Assembly (NCBI GenBank): GCA_050485905.1
Contig: JBJHCH010000013.1
Span: 1 to 43,871, forward strand
Direction of reading: 5' to 3'
DNA from: JAWLCA01 sp050485905
GTDB lineage: Bacteria; Pseudomonadota; Alphaproteobacteria; Rhodobacterales; Rhodobacteraceae
DNA length: 43,871 nucleotides
In this document: positions 1 to 7,508 of the stretch, piece after piece
How positions within the stretch are numbered: position 1 is the stretch's first letter
How the letters are laid out: each line of letters opens with the position of its first letter
Notes under the pieces: generated by a model
Databases searched by the model: none
Told to the model about the DNA's origin: nothing
What the model saw: the letters and a program-made list of their open reading frames with translations, nothing else
Program-made: the position numbers and the translations under genes

Positions 1-157
1 CGCCGGGGTTCAGGATGTCCAGATCGGCGCAATCGGCAATCTCCGCGATCCCCGCATTGCCCGGCGCCACGATCAGCCGGTCGCATTTCGGGTTCTGCTT
101 GATCGCCCAGGCCAGCGCATGTTCGCGCCCGCCGCCGCCCAGCACCAGAATGTTCAT
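1..157 (-). CDS. purD: Phosphoribosylamine-glycine ligase, N-terminal part (cut by window edge)
   Basis: Only the first 52 codons lie in the window; the gene runs off the left edge. The translation begins MNILVLGGGGREHALAWAIK and continues with a VAPGNAG segment. This is the N-terminal ATP-grasp preceding fold of GAR synthetase, the enzyme that joins glycine to phosphoribosylamine in purine synthesis. The start ATG is the complement of 155-157. It is divergent from xseA, with about 83 bp between the two starts that would have to hold both promoters. Identification rests on the highly characteristic N-terminus alone. Confidence 0.9.
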   Translation of the reverse strand, partial: MNILVLGGGGREHALAWAIKQNPKCDRLIVAPGNAGIAEIADCADLDILNPG

Positions 158-240
158 GCCCGCTGCCCCTTTTGCCCGCCGCGCCCGCGTCCTAAGCTAT
201 GGGTCGCAGCCAGACAAGGACGCGGCCAAAGAAGGACCAG

Positions 241-1683
241 ATGCAGGACCTGTTCGAACACGCCGAAACCACCGGCAACGCCCCGGAATTCACCGTCTCG
301 GAGCTTTCCGGCGCGGTAAAGCGCGTGATCGAGGGCGAATTCGGCCGCGTCCGTGTGCGGGGAGAGGTCGGCCGCGTCTCGCGCCCCGGCTCCGGCCATG
401 TCTATTTCAACCTGAAGGATCAGGGCGCATCCCTCGATGCCGTCTCATGGCGGGGCCAGGTCGGCCGGCTGGCCGTGCAGCCCGAGGAGGGGCTGGAGGT
501 CATCGCCACCGGCCGCATGACCACCTTTCCCGGCCAGTCGAAATACCAGCTGATCGTCGAGGAACTGGCCCCCGCCGGCATGGGCGCGCTGATGGCGATG
601 CTGGAAAAGCGGAAAGCGGCCCTGCAGGCCGAGGGGCTGTTCGACCCCGCCCGGAAAAAGGAGCTTCCGTTCCTGCCCGAGGTGATCGCCGTCGTCACCT
701 CGCCCACCGGCGCTGTGATCCGCGACATCCTGCACCGGCTGCGCGACCGCTTTCCCCGCCGGGTGATGATCTGGCCCGTGCCGGTTCAGGGCGCGGCCTC
801 TGCCCCCGCCGTCGCCGCTGCGATCCGGGGCCTGAACGCGCTGCCGATGGGCCGCATCCCGCGCCCCGATCTCATCATCGTCGCCCGTGGCGGCGGCTCG
901 GTCGAGGATCTGTGGGGCTTCAACGAGGAAATCGTCGTCCGTGCCGCCGCCGAAAGCGCGATTCCCCTGATCTCGGCCGTGGGGCACGAAACCGATACCA
1001 CGCTGATCGACCATGCCGCCGACTGGCGCGCGCCCACCCCCACGGCGGCGGCCGAACGCGCGGTGCCGGTGCGGATGGACCTGATCGCCTGGGCCGATGG
1101 CATGGGCTCTCGCCTGTCGCGCGCGCTGACGCAGGGGGTGGGGCAGCGCGGCCAGCGGCTCAGGGATCTCTCTCGCGCGCTGCCCCGGCCCGAAACCCTG
1201 GTCGAACGCGCGGCGCAGCGGCTGGATCTGTGGGGCGACCGGCTGCCGGCGGCGCTCCGCGCCCATGCCGCGAAGAAGCGGCAGGGCTTCCTGCCGCTTG
1301 CCGCCCATATCCGGCCCCGCCTGCTGCGCGACCTGATCGCGCAGCGCCGCGACCGGCTGGACAGCCGCGCCGCCCGGCTGGCAGCGGCGGTCGTCGGCCT
1401 GCGCCGCCTGCGACTGCAGGAGCTTTCGCGCCAGCGTCAGGCGCTCGACGCCCTCACCGCGCGCCTGCAGACGGCGCCAGTGGCACGGCTCGCGCGCCTG
1501 TCCGACCGGCTGGCCGCGCTGGACCGGACCCGCCAGACGCTGGGCTATACCGAGACGCTACGGCGCGGCTATGCCGTCGTCCGTGCGGGCGATCAGGTCG
1601 TCACCACCCGCGCCGAAGCAGAGGGTCAGGCGGCGCTGGAGATCGAGTTCCAGGATGGCCGCCTGAGCGTGCACAGGGGTTAA
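241..1683 (+). CDS. xseA: Exodeoxyribonuclease VII large subunit
   Basis: Large subunit of exonuclease VII, which with XseB degrades single-stranded DNA. The 480-residue protein has the N-terminal OB-fold nucleic-acid-binding domain (about residues 12-110, with FTVSELSGAVKRVIEG and GHVYFNLKD) followed by the catalytic domain with the VARGGGSVEDLWGFN and SAVGHETDTTLIDHAAD signatures (about 220-275). A long Arg/Leu/Ala-rich helical region follows and a short C-terminal segment closes the protein (YAVVRAGDQVVT). I chose the ATG at 241 (MQDLFEHAET) because an AAGGA sequence lies just upstream; an in-frame ATG at 199 would add 14 uncharacteristic residues. xseB is not adjacent. It is followed by a likely intrinsic terminator at 1712-1736. 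Confidence 0.95.
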   Translation: MQDLFEHAETTGNAPEFTVSELSGAVKRVIEGEFGRVRVRGEVGRVSRPGSGHVYFNLKDQGASLDAVSWRGQVGRLAVQPEEGLEVIATGRMTTFPGQSKYQLIVEELAPAGMGALMAMLEKRKAALQAEGLFDPARKKELPFLPEVIAVVTSPTGAVIRDILHRLRDRFPRRVMIWPVPVQGAASAPAVAAAIRGLNALPMGRIPRPDLIIVARGGGSVEDLWGFNEEIVVRAAAESAIPLISAVGHETDTTLIDHAADWRAPTPTAAAERAVPVRMDLIAWADGMGSRLSRALTQGVGQRGQRLRDLSRALPRPETLVERAAQRLDLWGDRLPAALRAHAAKKRQGFLPLAAHIRPRLLRDLIAQRRDRLDSRAARLAAAVVGLRRLRLQELSRQRQALDALTARLQTAPVARLARLSDRLAALDRTRQTLGYTETLRRGYAVVRAGDQVVTTRAEAEGQAALEIEFQDGRLSVHRG

Positions 1684-1695
1684 GTGCAGGTTAAC
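1680..1695. promoter_or_regulatory. Candidate CtrA-type binding site (TTAA-N7-TTAAC)
   Basis: The sequence TTAAgtgcaggTTAAC overlaps the xseA stop codon and matches exactly the TTAA-N7-TTAAC consensus of the alphaproteobacterial cell-cycle regulator CtrA. The site lies between the 3' ends of two convergent genes (xseA and the quinone oxidoreductase), where a regulator site is unexpected, so it may be chance or part of the repeated element starting at 1689. Confidence 0.3.
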
Positions 1696-1751
1696 AAAAA
1701 TCGCGATTCATAGCCTTTTCAAAGGCTTGACTTTTTGTGCACGCGTGCACA
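1689..1751. repeat. 63-bp intergenic element, copy 1, ending in a 16-bp palindrome
   Basis: This segment aligns without gaps to 38564-38626 (44 of 63 identical by eye). The conserved blocks are GGTTARCAAAAATCGYGA at the start, TTTCAA and TTGA in the middle, and a perfect 16-bp palindrome at the end, here TGTGCACGCGTGCACA (1736-1751). In the other copy the palindrome differs at two symmetrical positions and stays perfect, which suggests selection on the dyad (protein dimer site or hairpin). It lies between two convergent genes. Confidence 0.6.
1712..1736 (+). terminator. Probable rho-independent terminator of xseA
   Basis: AGCCTT (1712-1717), loop TTCA, AAGGCT (1722-1727), then TGAC and a run of five T. 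The 6-bp stem (7 bp if a 2-nt loop is allowed) is followed by a T tract 29 nt after the xseA stop, as expected for an intrinsic terminator reading rightward. It overlaps the repeated intergenic element. Confidence 0.55.
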
Positions 1752-1768
1752 GGCCCCCGATTTCCGCC

Positions 1769-2743
1769 TCAGGGGATCAGAACCGTCGACCCCGTGGTGG
1801 CCCGCCCGCTCAGCCTTTCATGGGCCTCGGCCACCTGATCCAGCGGCCATTTCTGGTCGATCCTGATCGTCAGATGCCCTGCTTCAATGGCCCCGAACAA
1901 ATCCGCCGCCGCCACCTCCAGCCAGTCCCTCCGGTTCACGAAATGAAACAGGGTGGGCCGGGTTGCGAACAGCGACCCCCGCGCCAGATCGGTCAGCCGG
2001 AACTGATCCGGCTTGCCCGAGGACTGGCCGAACAGAACCAGCGTCCCGAACCGTTGCAGGCAGTCCAGCCCCCCCATCACCGTATCCTTGCCGACGGAAT
2101 CATAGACCACCCGAACCCCGCTGCCCCCGGTGATCTCCCGCACCCTCTCGACGAAATCCTCGGCCCGATAGTCGATCACATCCGCATAGCCATGCGCGCG
2201 GGCAAGATCGCATTTCTCCGGCCCCCCCGCCGTCCCGATGGCCTGCACCCCCTTCTGCGCCAGCCACTGCCCCGCGATCAGCCCGACGCCACCAGCGGCG
2301 GCGTGAAACAGCACCCGGTCCCCCGCCTGCAGCCTGACCGTATCATGCAGCAGATACCGCGCCGTCAGCCCCTTCAGCATAACAGCCGCCGCCACCTCGT
2401 CCGGGATCGCCTCGGGCACCTTCACCAGCTGCGACCCCGGCACGATCCGGTGGCTGGCATAGGCCCCGCCCTGCACCACATAGGCCACCCGGTCGCCCGG
2501 CTGCAGCCCCTCCACATGCGGCCCCACCGCCTCCACCACACCCGCGCCCTCGGACCCCAGGATGAAGTCCCGCTCCACCGGCCAGGGATAGAGCCCGTCG
2601 CGCATGTAGATGTCGAGGAAGTTCAGCCCCACGGCGGTCTGCCGGATCAGCACCTCGCCCCGGCCCGGATCTGGCGGGGCGATGTCGATGCGGTGCAGAA
2701 CATCAGCGCCACCCGGTTCACGGGCGGCCATGGCATAGGGCAT
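1769..2743 (-). CDS. NADPH:quinone oxidoreductase family protein (zinc-free MDR)
   Basis: A 324-residue medium-chain dehydrogenase/reductase of the quinone oxidoreductase type, close to the usual 325. It starts MPYAMAAREPGGADVLHRID. It has the GroES-like N-terminal fold with VGLNFLDIYMRDGLYPWP, then the Rossmann segment FHAAAGGVGLIAGQWL (about residues 148-163), and QSSGKPDQ near the loop that binds the cofactor. No structural zinc cysteines are visible. Expected activity is one- or two-electron reduction of quinones or enones with NADPH in the cytoplasm. It is the last gene of a minus-strand cassette, starting 1 bp after the stop of the AhpD-like gene, so the two are almost certainly co-transcribed. 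Confidence 0.85.
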   Translation of the reverse strand: MPYAMAAREPGGADVLHRIDIAPPDPGRGEVLIRQTAVGLNFLDIYMRDGLYPWPVERDFILGSEGAGVVEAVGPHVEGLQPGDRVAYVVQGGAYASHRIVPGSQLVKVPEAIPDEVAAAVMLKGLTARYLLHDTVRLQAGDRVLFHAAAGGVGLIAGQWLAQKGVQAIGTAGGPEKCDLARAHGYADVIDYRAEDFVERVREITGGSGVRVVYDSVGKDTVMGGLDCLQRFGTLVLFGQSSGKPDQFRLTDLARGSLFATRPTLFHFVNRRDWLEVAAADLFGAIEAGHLTIRIDQKWPLDQVAEAHERLSGRATTGSTVLIP

Positions 2744-2744
2744 G

Positions 2745-3161
2745 TCAGTTCTCCTCGTCGTCGTCTTGTAAAAAGGCTGCGTCCACCGGTGGGCGGATCG
2801 CGTTCAGGATGTGGTTGGTCTTGGCCGCCGTGGCGACGATCCGCAACAGCTCCGCCTGTACTCCATCGCTCATTCCCTTGGCGCGGGCCGAGGCGAGATG
2901 CGAATGGGTGCAGTAGTCGCAGGCATTGGCGATGCTGACGGCGGCGTAGATCATTTCCTTGGTCTTGGGGTCGATCAGCGACGGCGTGGCCAGCACCGCC
3001 TTTACATCGCGCCAGACCTCTTCCAGCAGCGCGGGATCAAAGGCCAGATAGCGCCAGACGTTGTTGATGAAGTCCGTGCCCCGCGTGGCGCGAATGTCGT
3101 CAAAGACAGCGCCCACGCGAGGGTCGGATTCCGGGTCTTTCGGCGGCCTGACAGTCGCCAT
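2745..3161 (-). CDS. Carboxymuconolactone decarboxylase/AhpD-like family protein
   Basis: A 138-residue all-helical protein with the AhpD-like redox motif ANACDYCTHSH (CxxC followed by His), preceded by a segment typical of the family (LIDPKTKEMIYAAVSI). Members of this superfamily either act as peroxide-linked reductases through the two cysteines or as gamma-carboxymuconolactone decarboxylases; the intact CxxCxxxH motif favours the redox type. The gene begins 3 bp downstream of the cyclase stop and ends 1 bp before the quinone oxidoreductase start, so it sits in the middle of a tight operon. Substrate unknown. Confidence 0.8.
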   Translation of the reverse strand: MATVRPPKDPESDPRVGAVFDDIRATRGTDFINNVWRYLAFDPALLEEVWRDVKAVLATPSLIDPKTKEMIYAAVSIANACDYCTHSHLASARAKGMSDGVQAELLRIVATAAKTNHILNAIRPPVDAAFLQDDDEEN

Positions 3162-3164
3162 GGA

Positions 3165-3986
3165 TCAGAGCAGGCTGAACACGCGCGCCGGCCCGCCGGT
3201 GCCGCCAGCATGCTTCGGCGCGCCCACCACGAGCGTCGCCCCAACGGGCGGCAAGCCGTCCAGATTGGCAATGCACTCCAGCCCCCAGCGGTTCATCGGC
3301 AGCCAGGCGTAGTGGGTGGCGAAATCCGGGCTCGGCCCATGATCCAGCGACAGCGTATCCACCGCGATGCCCGCCACATCGGCCTCTTCCATCAGCATCT
3401 GCGCCGCCTCGACATGAATGCCGGGAAAATGCATCACGCCCGCGTCGTCGGCATTGCGGAACTTTGGATCACGCACATGGGCCGCCCAGCCGGAGTTCAT
3501 GGCGACGCAGCAGCCCGCCGGCAGGTCGCCGTGCGTGGCGATCCAGTCGCGCAGGTCGTCCGGCGTCAACTGGGCATCCGCATCCTCGGCTGCCCGTGCA
3601 CGAATATCGACGACGGCCAGCGGCACGATCAGTCGCTCGACCGGGATCTCGTCCACCGCCTGCCCGTCGGCCGAAAAGTGCAGCGGCGCGTCCACATGGG
3701 TGCCGGTATGCTCGTTGACGCGAATTTCCTTCAGGTTGAAGGCGTGTTCGGCATAGTTGAAAAGCTGGTCCTCAAAGAACTGCTGGTCGCCGAAGAAAGT
3801 GGGGAAATCCTCGGTCAGCGTATGGGTCAGGTCGGTCACGCTGATAACCGGTTGCGCCCGCACCGGCGTTGGCGTCAGCGTCGTTCCGATAGCCGCCGCC
3901 GCACCCGCCGCCGCCCCGGCGCGGAAAAAGTCCCGCCGGCCGAGCATCCTATGCTTCACCGAGTCGATCACGCAGGCATTGCACAT
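3165..3986 (-). CDS. Cyclase-family metal hydrolase with Tat signal
   Basis: A 273-residue member of the cyclase/kynurenine formamidase-like family. The metal-binding signature HTGTHVDAPLHF lies around residues 95-105, and a late motif (DTLSLDHG) is also present. The N-terminus MCNACVIDSVKHRMLGRRDFF leads into a twin-arginine signal (RRDFFRAGAAAGAAAAIG) with a probable cleavage after VRAQ, so the enzyme should be exported folded with its metal. The family hydrolyses amides or lactones, or dehydrates small acids; N-formylkynurenine hydrolysis cannot be assumed for this exported branch. It lies between the flavin reductase (82 bp upstream) and the AhpD-like gene (3 bp). Confidence 0.8.
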   Translation of the reverse strand: MCNACVIDSVKHRMLGRRDFFRAGAAAGAAAAIGTTLTPTPVRAQPVISVTDLTHTLTEDFPTFFGDQQFFEDQLFNYAEHAFNLKEIRVNEHTGTHVDAPLHFSADGQAVDEIPVERLIVPLAVVDIRARAAEDADAQLTPDDLRDWIATHGDLPAGCCVAMNSGWAAHVRDPKFRNADDAGVMHFPGIHVEAAQMLMEEADVAGIAVDTLSLDHGPSPDFATHYAWLPMNRWGLECIANLDGLPPVGATLVVGAPKHAGGTGGPARVFSLL

Positions 3987-4068
3987 GGCTTGTCTCCCTG
4001 TTGCGGCGGATTGCCGAGATTTTGCCGCAGGATGCGTCCGATGGGCGCGGGAGACAAGCGCCTTGGCG

Positions 4069-4674
4069 TCACTCTCCGGGCCGCTTCAACGCGAACACCT
4101 TTTCCACCTTCGCATAGTCGCGATAGCCGCAGCGGGCGAGCGGCTGGAAACGGGTGATGTCGAAAATCCCATCGACCACGCAATCGTCGCGCAGGTGAAC
4201 GCCCGTGACCTCGCCGAAGGTGACGAAATTCGCCTCGCCGGGCAATTGCACGATCTGGGTCAGTCTGCATTCCAGCGCCGCCGGAGCGCCGGTCACGCGC
4301 GAACAGGGGATCGTGCGACATTCCTCGCGCGCAATCTCGGCATCGGCGAACTCGTCCACCTCGCGCGGCCACGGCCCCGAGGTGCGGTTCATCACGTCGC
4401 GCATCGCGTATTCGACGATGTTGACGCAGAAGACGCCGCTGTCACGGATGTTCGCGACCGAATCCTTGGTGCCGTCACGGTCAGGTTTCAGCCCGGTTGA
4501 GGCGAACATCACCTGCGGCGGTACATAGGCCACGGCGTTGAAGAAGGAATAGGGCGCAAGGTTCTCGGACCCGTCCGCCCCGCGTGTCGAGATCCAGCCG
4601 ATCGGGCGTGGCGTGACGACAGCATTGAAGGGGTTGTGCGGCAGGCCGTGGCCGTCTTCGGTTCGGTAGAACAT
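4069..4674 (-). CDS. Flavin reductase family protein (DIM6/NTAB-like, FMN-binding)
   Basis: A 201-residue split-barrel flavoprotein. Typical features are NAVVTPRPIGWISTRG near the N-terminus, a central NLAPYSFFNAVAYVPPQVMF segment that binds FMN, and VNIVEYAMRDVMNRTS. Proteins of this type reduce flavin for a partner monooxygenase or act as small oxidoreductases. I take the ATG at 4674 (MFYRTEDGHG) because GGGAG lies 5 nt upstream; an ATG four codons earlier lacks a ribosome site. It heads the minus-strand cassette with the cyclase, AhpD-like protein and quinone oxidoreductase. No monooxygenase gene is present nearby. Confidence 0.85.
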   Translation of the reverse strand: MFYRTEDGHGLPHNPFNAVVTPRPIGWISTRGADGSENLAPYSFFNAVAYVPPQVMFASTGLKPDRDGTKDSVANIRDSGVFCVNIVEYAMRDVMNRTSGPWPREVDEFADAEIAREECRTIPCSRVTGAPAALECRLTQIVQLPGEANFVTFGEVTGVHLRDDCVVDGIFDITRFQPLARCGYRDYAKVEKVFALKRPGE

Positions 4675-4747
4675 GCGGGCTCCCATCGGTTTGCCCGTGA
4701 CCTAGCCCCGTGCTACGGCCGATTCCAGAGAAAAGCGGGGGCGGGCG

Positions 4748-5239
4748 GTGTATCAACTGGCCGAGGAGACGGCGGCCGACTGGTGGGAGGTCGAAGCCTT
4801 GTTCGACCTGTGCTTCGCGCCGGGCCGCGAGGCGTTGTCTTCTTACAGGCTGCGCGATGGCGTCGATCCGGTGAAGGAGCTTTGCGCGACGCTGCGTGAC
4901 GGAGACGGCATCCTTGCTGCCGCGATCCGTTACTGGCCGGTGCTGGTCGGCGGTCAGCCCGCACTTCTGCTTGGCCCCATAGCCGTGCATCCGACCCGGC
5001 AAGGCGAGGGGCTGGGTGGCTATCTGATCCACGAAAGCCTGACCGAGGCGCGGCGGCTGGGCTGGCAGCGCGTTCTTCTGGTCGGCGATGCGCCCTATTA
5101 TCGCCGGTTCGGCTTCACCCGGCGCGAGGGGGTGGAGATGCCGCCGTCCACCAACCCCGACCGGGTGCTGGGCTATGAACTCGTCGAAGGGGCGTGGGTC
5201 GGCGTGACCGGTCCGGTCACCTGCTGGGATCAACCCTGA
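4748..5239 (+). CDS. GNAT family N-acetyltransferase
   Basis: A 163-residue acetyltransferase with the acetyl-CoA pyrophosphate loop in VHPTRQGEGLGGYLIHE (about residues 79-95; RQGEGLGG replaces the Q/RxxGxG/A core) and the later strand VLLVGDAPYYRRFGFTRR. The YYRRFGF ending is typical of the YhbS-like N-acetyltransferase group. The start is GTG at 4748. The gene is divergent from the flavin reductase and its 3' end overlaps the 3' end of ptsP by 10 bp in convergent orientation. Target not predictable. Confidence 0.85.
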   Translation: MYQLAEETAADWWEVEALFDLCFAPGREALSSYRLRDGVDPVKELCATLRDGDGILAAAIRYWPVLVGGQPALLLGPIAVHPTRQGEGLGGYLIHESLTEARRLGWQRVLLVGDAPYYRRFGFTRREGVEMPPSTNPDRVLGYELVEGAWVGVTGPVTCWDQP

Positions 5240-7473
5240 GCGGCGAGCCAGTCCATCACCGGCGCGCGCACGTTCTCGGCCCCGTCCTCGCGGGCGCGGT
5301 CGATGACAGCGCGGGCTTCAGTCAGGTCAACCTTGCGCAGCAGATGCTTCACCGGCCCGATGGAGGCCGGACGCATCGACAGCATGCGGATGCCGAGTGC
5401 CGCAAGGCACATCGCCTCGACCGGGCGACCGGCATCCTCGCCACAGAACGACAGTGCGGTCTCTGTCTCGGCGCAGCGCGCGGCGATCTGTTCGACGAAG
5501 TTCAAGAACGATGTGCTGAGCGTGTCGTAGCGGCGGCGCACAAGCTCGTTCTCGCGGTCGGCGGCAAAGAAGAACTGCTTCAGGTCATTACCGCCGATCG
5601 ACACGAAATCTGTGAGTTCGAAGAACTTCTGCGGCGCGAAGGCGAGGCTGGGTGTTTCCAGCATCGCGCCAACCTCCAGCGTCTCGGGCAGCGGATGCCC
5701 CAAGCTGCTCTCGCGGTCAATCTCGCGCATCAGGTGGTCGCGGGCGGCGGTGAATTCCGACAGTTGCGCCACCAGCGGGAACATCACCGTCAGCGGCCGA
5801 CCGTTCGCCGCGCGGATCAGCGCCTGAAGCTGCATCCGCATCACGCCTGGCTTGTCCAATCCCACGCGGATCGCCCGCCAGCCGAGCGCCGGGTTCGGCT
5901 CTTCAGGAACCTTCAGGTAGGGCAGCACCTTGTCAGAACCGATGTCGAGCGTGCGGAATGCAACCCGTTTGCCGCCGGCGGCGTCCATCACGCGGGCATA
6001 GAGCGCGGCAAGCTCTGACCGGCGGGGCACCTTCGAGCGGATCAGGAATTGCAATTCGGTGCGGAAAAGTCCCACGCCCTCTGCCCCCGAGCCTTTCAGG
6101 CTGGGCAGGTCGGCCATCAGGCCCGCATTCATGTGCAGGCCGATCACCTTGCCGCAGAGTGTCTCGGCCGGCTTGTCGCGCAGCGAAGCATAACGCTCCT
6201 GCGCGCGGGTGTGCATCGCGATCTTCTCGCGGAAAGCGGTGGCGACCGACTCTTCCGGGCGCAAGTGCACGATGCCCTGATCGCCGTCGACGAGAATCGA
6301 GTCGCCGTTCAGCGCCTCGGTCGTGATCCGCTCTGCCTGGATCACCAGCGGGATTGCCAAAGCGCGGGCAACGATGGCGGCGTGGCTGCCGACCGAGCCC
6401 TCTTCCAGCACCACGCCGCGCAACCTGCGACCGTAGTCCAGCAACTCGCCCGGTCCGATGTTCCGTGCGACGAGAACGGGGTTCGGTGGCAGCGCCGCGC
6501 CCGTATCGCTTCCCTGGCCGGTCAGGATTCGTAGCAGACGGTTCGACATATCGTCGAGATCATGCAGCCGCTCACGCAGGTAGCTGTCTGCGGATCGCTG
6601 AAGACGAGCGCGGGCGGATGATTGTTCCTTTTCCACCGCGGCTTCGGCGGAAAGGCCAAGCGTTATGTCCTCTTCCATCCGGCGCATCCAGCCGCGCGAA
6701 TGGGCAAACATCCGATAGGTCTGCAGAACCTCCATCTGGTCCTTGTCGGTCGTATCGGCGGCCGAAAGCATGTCGTCCACCGACACCCGCAACTGTCCGA
6801 CAGCCTCGCGCAGCCGTTCAACCTCTGCCGCAGGATCGTCGGCCACGAGGTTCGTGACCACGACGCGCGGCTCGTGCAGCCAGACCTGGCCCTCGGCTGC
6901 GCCTTCCTGACCCGTCATGCCCCGGAACATCACCGGCGCCTGGTGCAGCGGTCCCAGCGCCTCGCCCTCACCGACAAAGGCGCCAAGCTCGGTCATCTCG
7001 GCCAAGACCATGGCGACGACCTCAAGGCCGTAGATCTCGTCATCGGAAAAGAGCCGGGCTTCCTTGGACTGGACGACAAGAACGCCAAGCCGCTCACCCA
7101 GCCGCTGGACCGGCACGCCGAGGAAGCTGGAGAAGCGTTCTTCGCCCGTTTCGGGCATGAACCGGAAGCCGCGGGCCGACGGCGCATCGGCTGCGTTGAT
7201 CGGTTGCCCGCTGCGCGCGACCCGGCCCACCAACCCCTCGCCCAGTTTCAGCCGTGTCTGATGAACAGAATCGGGGTTGAGGCCCTCGGTCGCGCAAAGC
7301 TCCAATGTTTCGGCGTCGCGGAACAGGTAGATGGAGCAGACCTCGGTCCGCATGGAGTCCGCGATCAGGTGTGTGATCCGGTCAAGCCGGTCCTGCGCAG
7401 CACCGGGCACGGCAAGCGTATCCCGTAGCCGCCGCAGCAGTTTGCGGCTTTCGCTCTCGGTCCGTTCCGGCAT
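5230..7473 (-). CDS. ptsP: PEP-protein phosphotransferase of the nitrogen PTS (EI-Ntr)
   Basis: At 747 residues it has the full length of PtsP. An N-terminal GAF domain (about 20-165, for sensing small molecules, glutamine in studied homologues) is followed by the enzyme I parts: the phosphohistidine domain with GSVGSHAAIVARALAIP (His364 as phospho-acceptor) and the PEP-binding barrel with LFRTELQFL, TLDIGSDK and FCGEDAGRP. It takes phosphate from PEP and passes it to NPr and then EIIA-Ntr, linking nitrogen and carbon status to regulation rather than to sugar import. It lies 35 bp downstream of lysC in the same direction, an arrangement common in alphaproteobacteria. Confidence 0.95.
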   Translation of the reverse strand: MPERTESESRKLLRRLRDTLAVPGAAQDRLDRITHLIADSMRTEVCSIYLFRDAETLELCATEGLNPDSVHQTRLKLGEGLVGRVARSGQPINAADAPSARGFRFMPETGEERFSSFLGVPVQRLGERLGVLVVQSKEARLFSDDEIYGLEVVAMVLAEMTELGAFVGEGEALGPLHQAPVMFRGMTGQEGAAEGQVWLHEPRVVVTNLVADDPAAEVERLREAVGQLRVSVDDMLSAADTTDKDQMEVLQTYRMFAHSRGWMRRMEEDITLGLSAEAAVEKEQSSARARLQRSADSYLRERLHDLDDMSNRLLRILTGQGSDTGAALPPNPVLVARNIGPGELLDYGRRLRGVVLEEGSVGSHAAIVARALAIPLVIQAERITTEALNGDSILVDGDQGIVHLRPEESVATAFREKIAMHTRAQERYASLRDKPAETLCGKVIGLHMNAGLMADLPSLKGSGAEGVGLFRTELQFLIRSKVPRRSELAALYARVMDAAGGKRVAFRTLDIGSDKVLPYLKVPEEPNPALGWRAIRVGLDKPGVMRMQLQALIRAANGRPLTVMFPLVAQLSEFTAARDHLMREIDRESSLGHPLPETLEVGAMLETPSLAFAPQKFFELTDFVSIGGNDLKQFFFAADRENELVRRRYDTLSTSFLNFVEQIAARCAETETALSFCGEDAGRPVEAMCLAALGIRMLSMRPASIGPVKHLLRKVDLTEARAVIDRAREDGAENVRAPVMDWLAAQG

Positions 7474-7508
7474 GGCCCCTCGCGTCGGCGTCCGGCGCTG
7501 CGGGTTCG

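Noticed and set aside
1736..1751. parS centromere site
   Set aside because: The parS consensus TGTTTCACGTGAAACA has a CACGTG centre; here the centre is ACGCGT, and no par genes are near.
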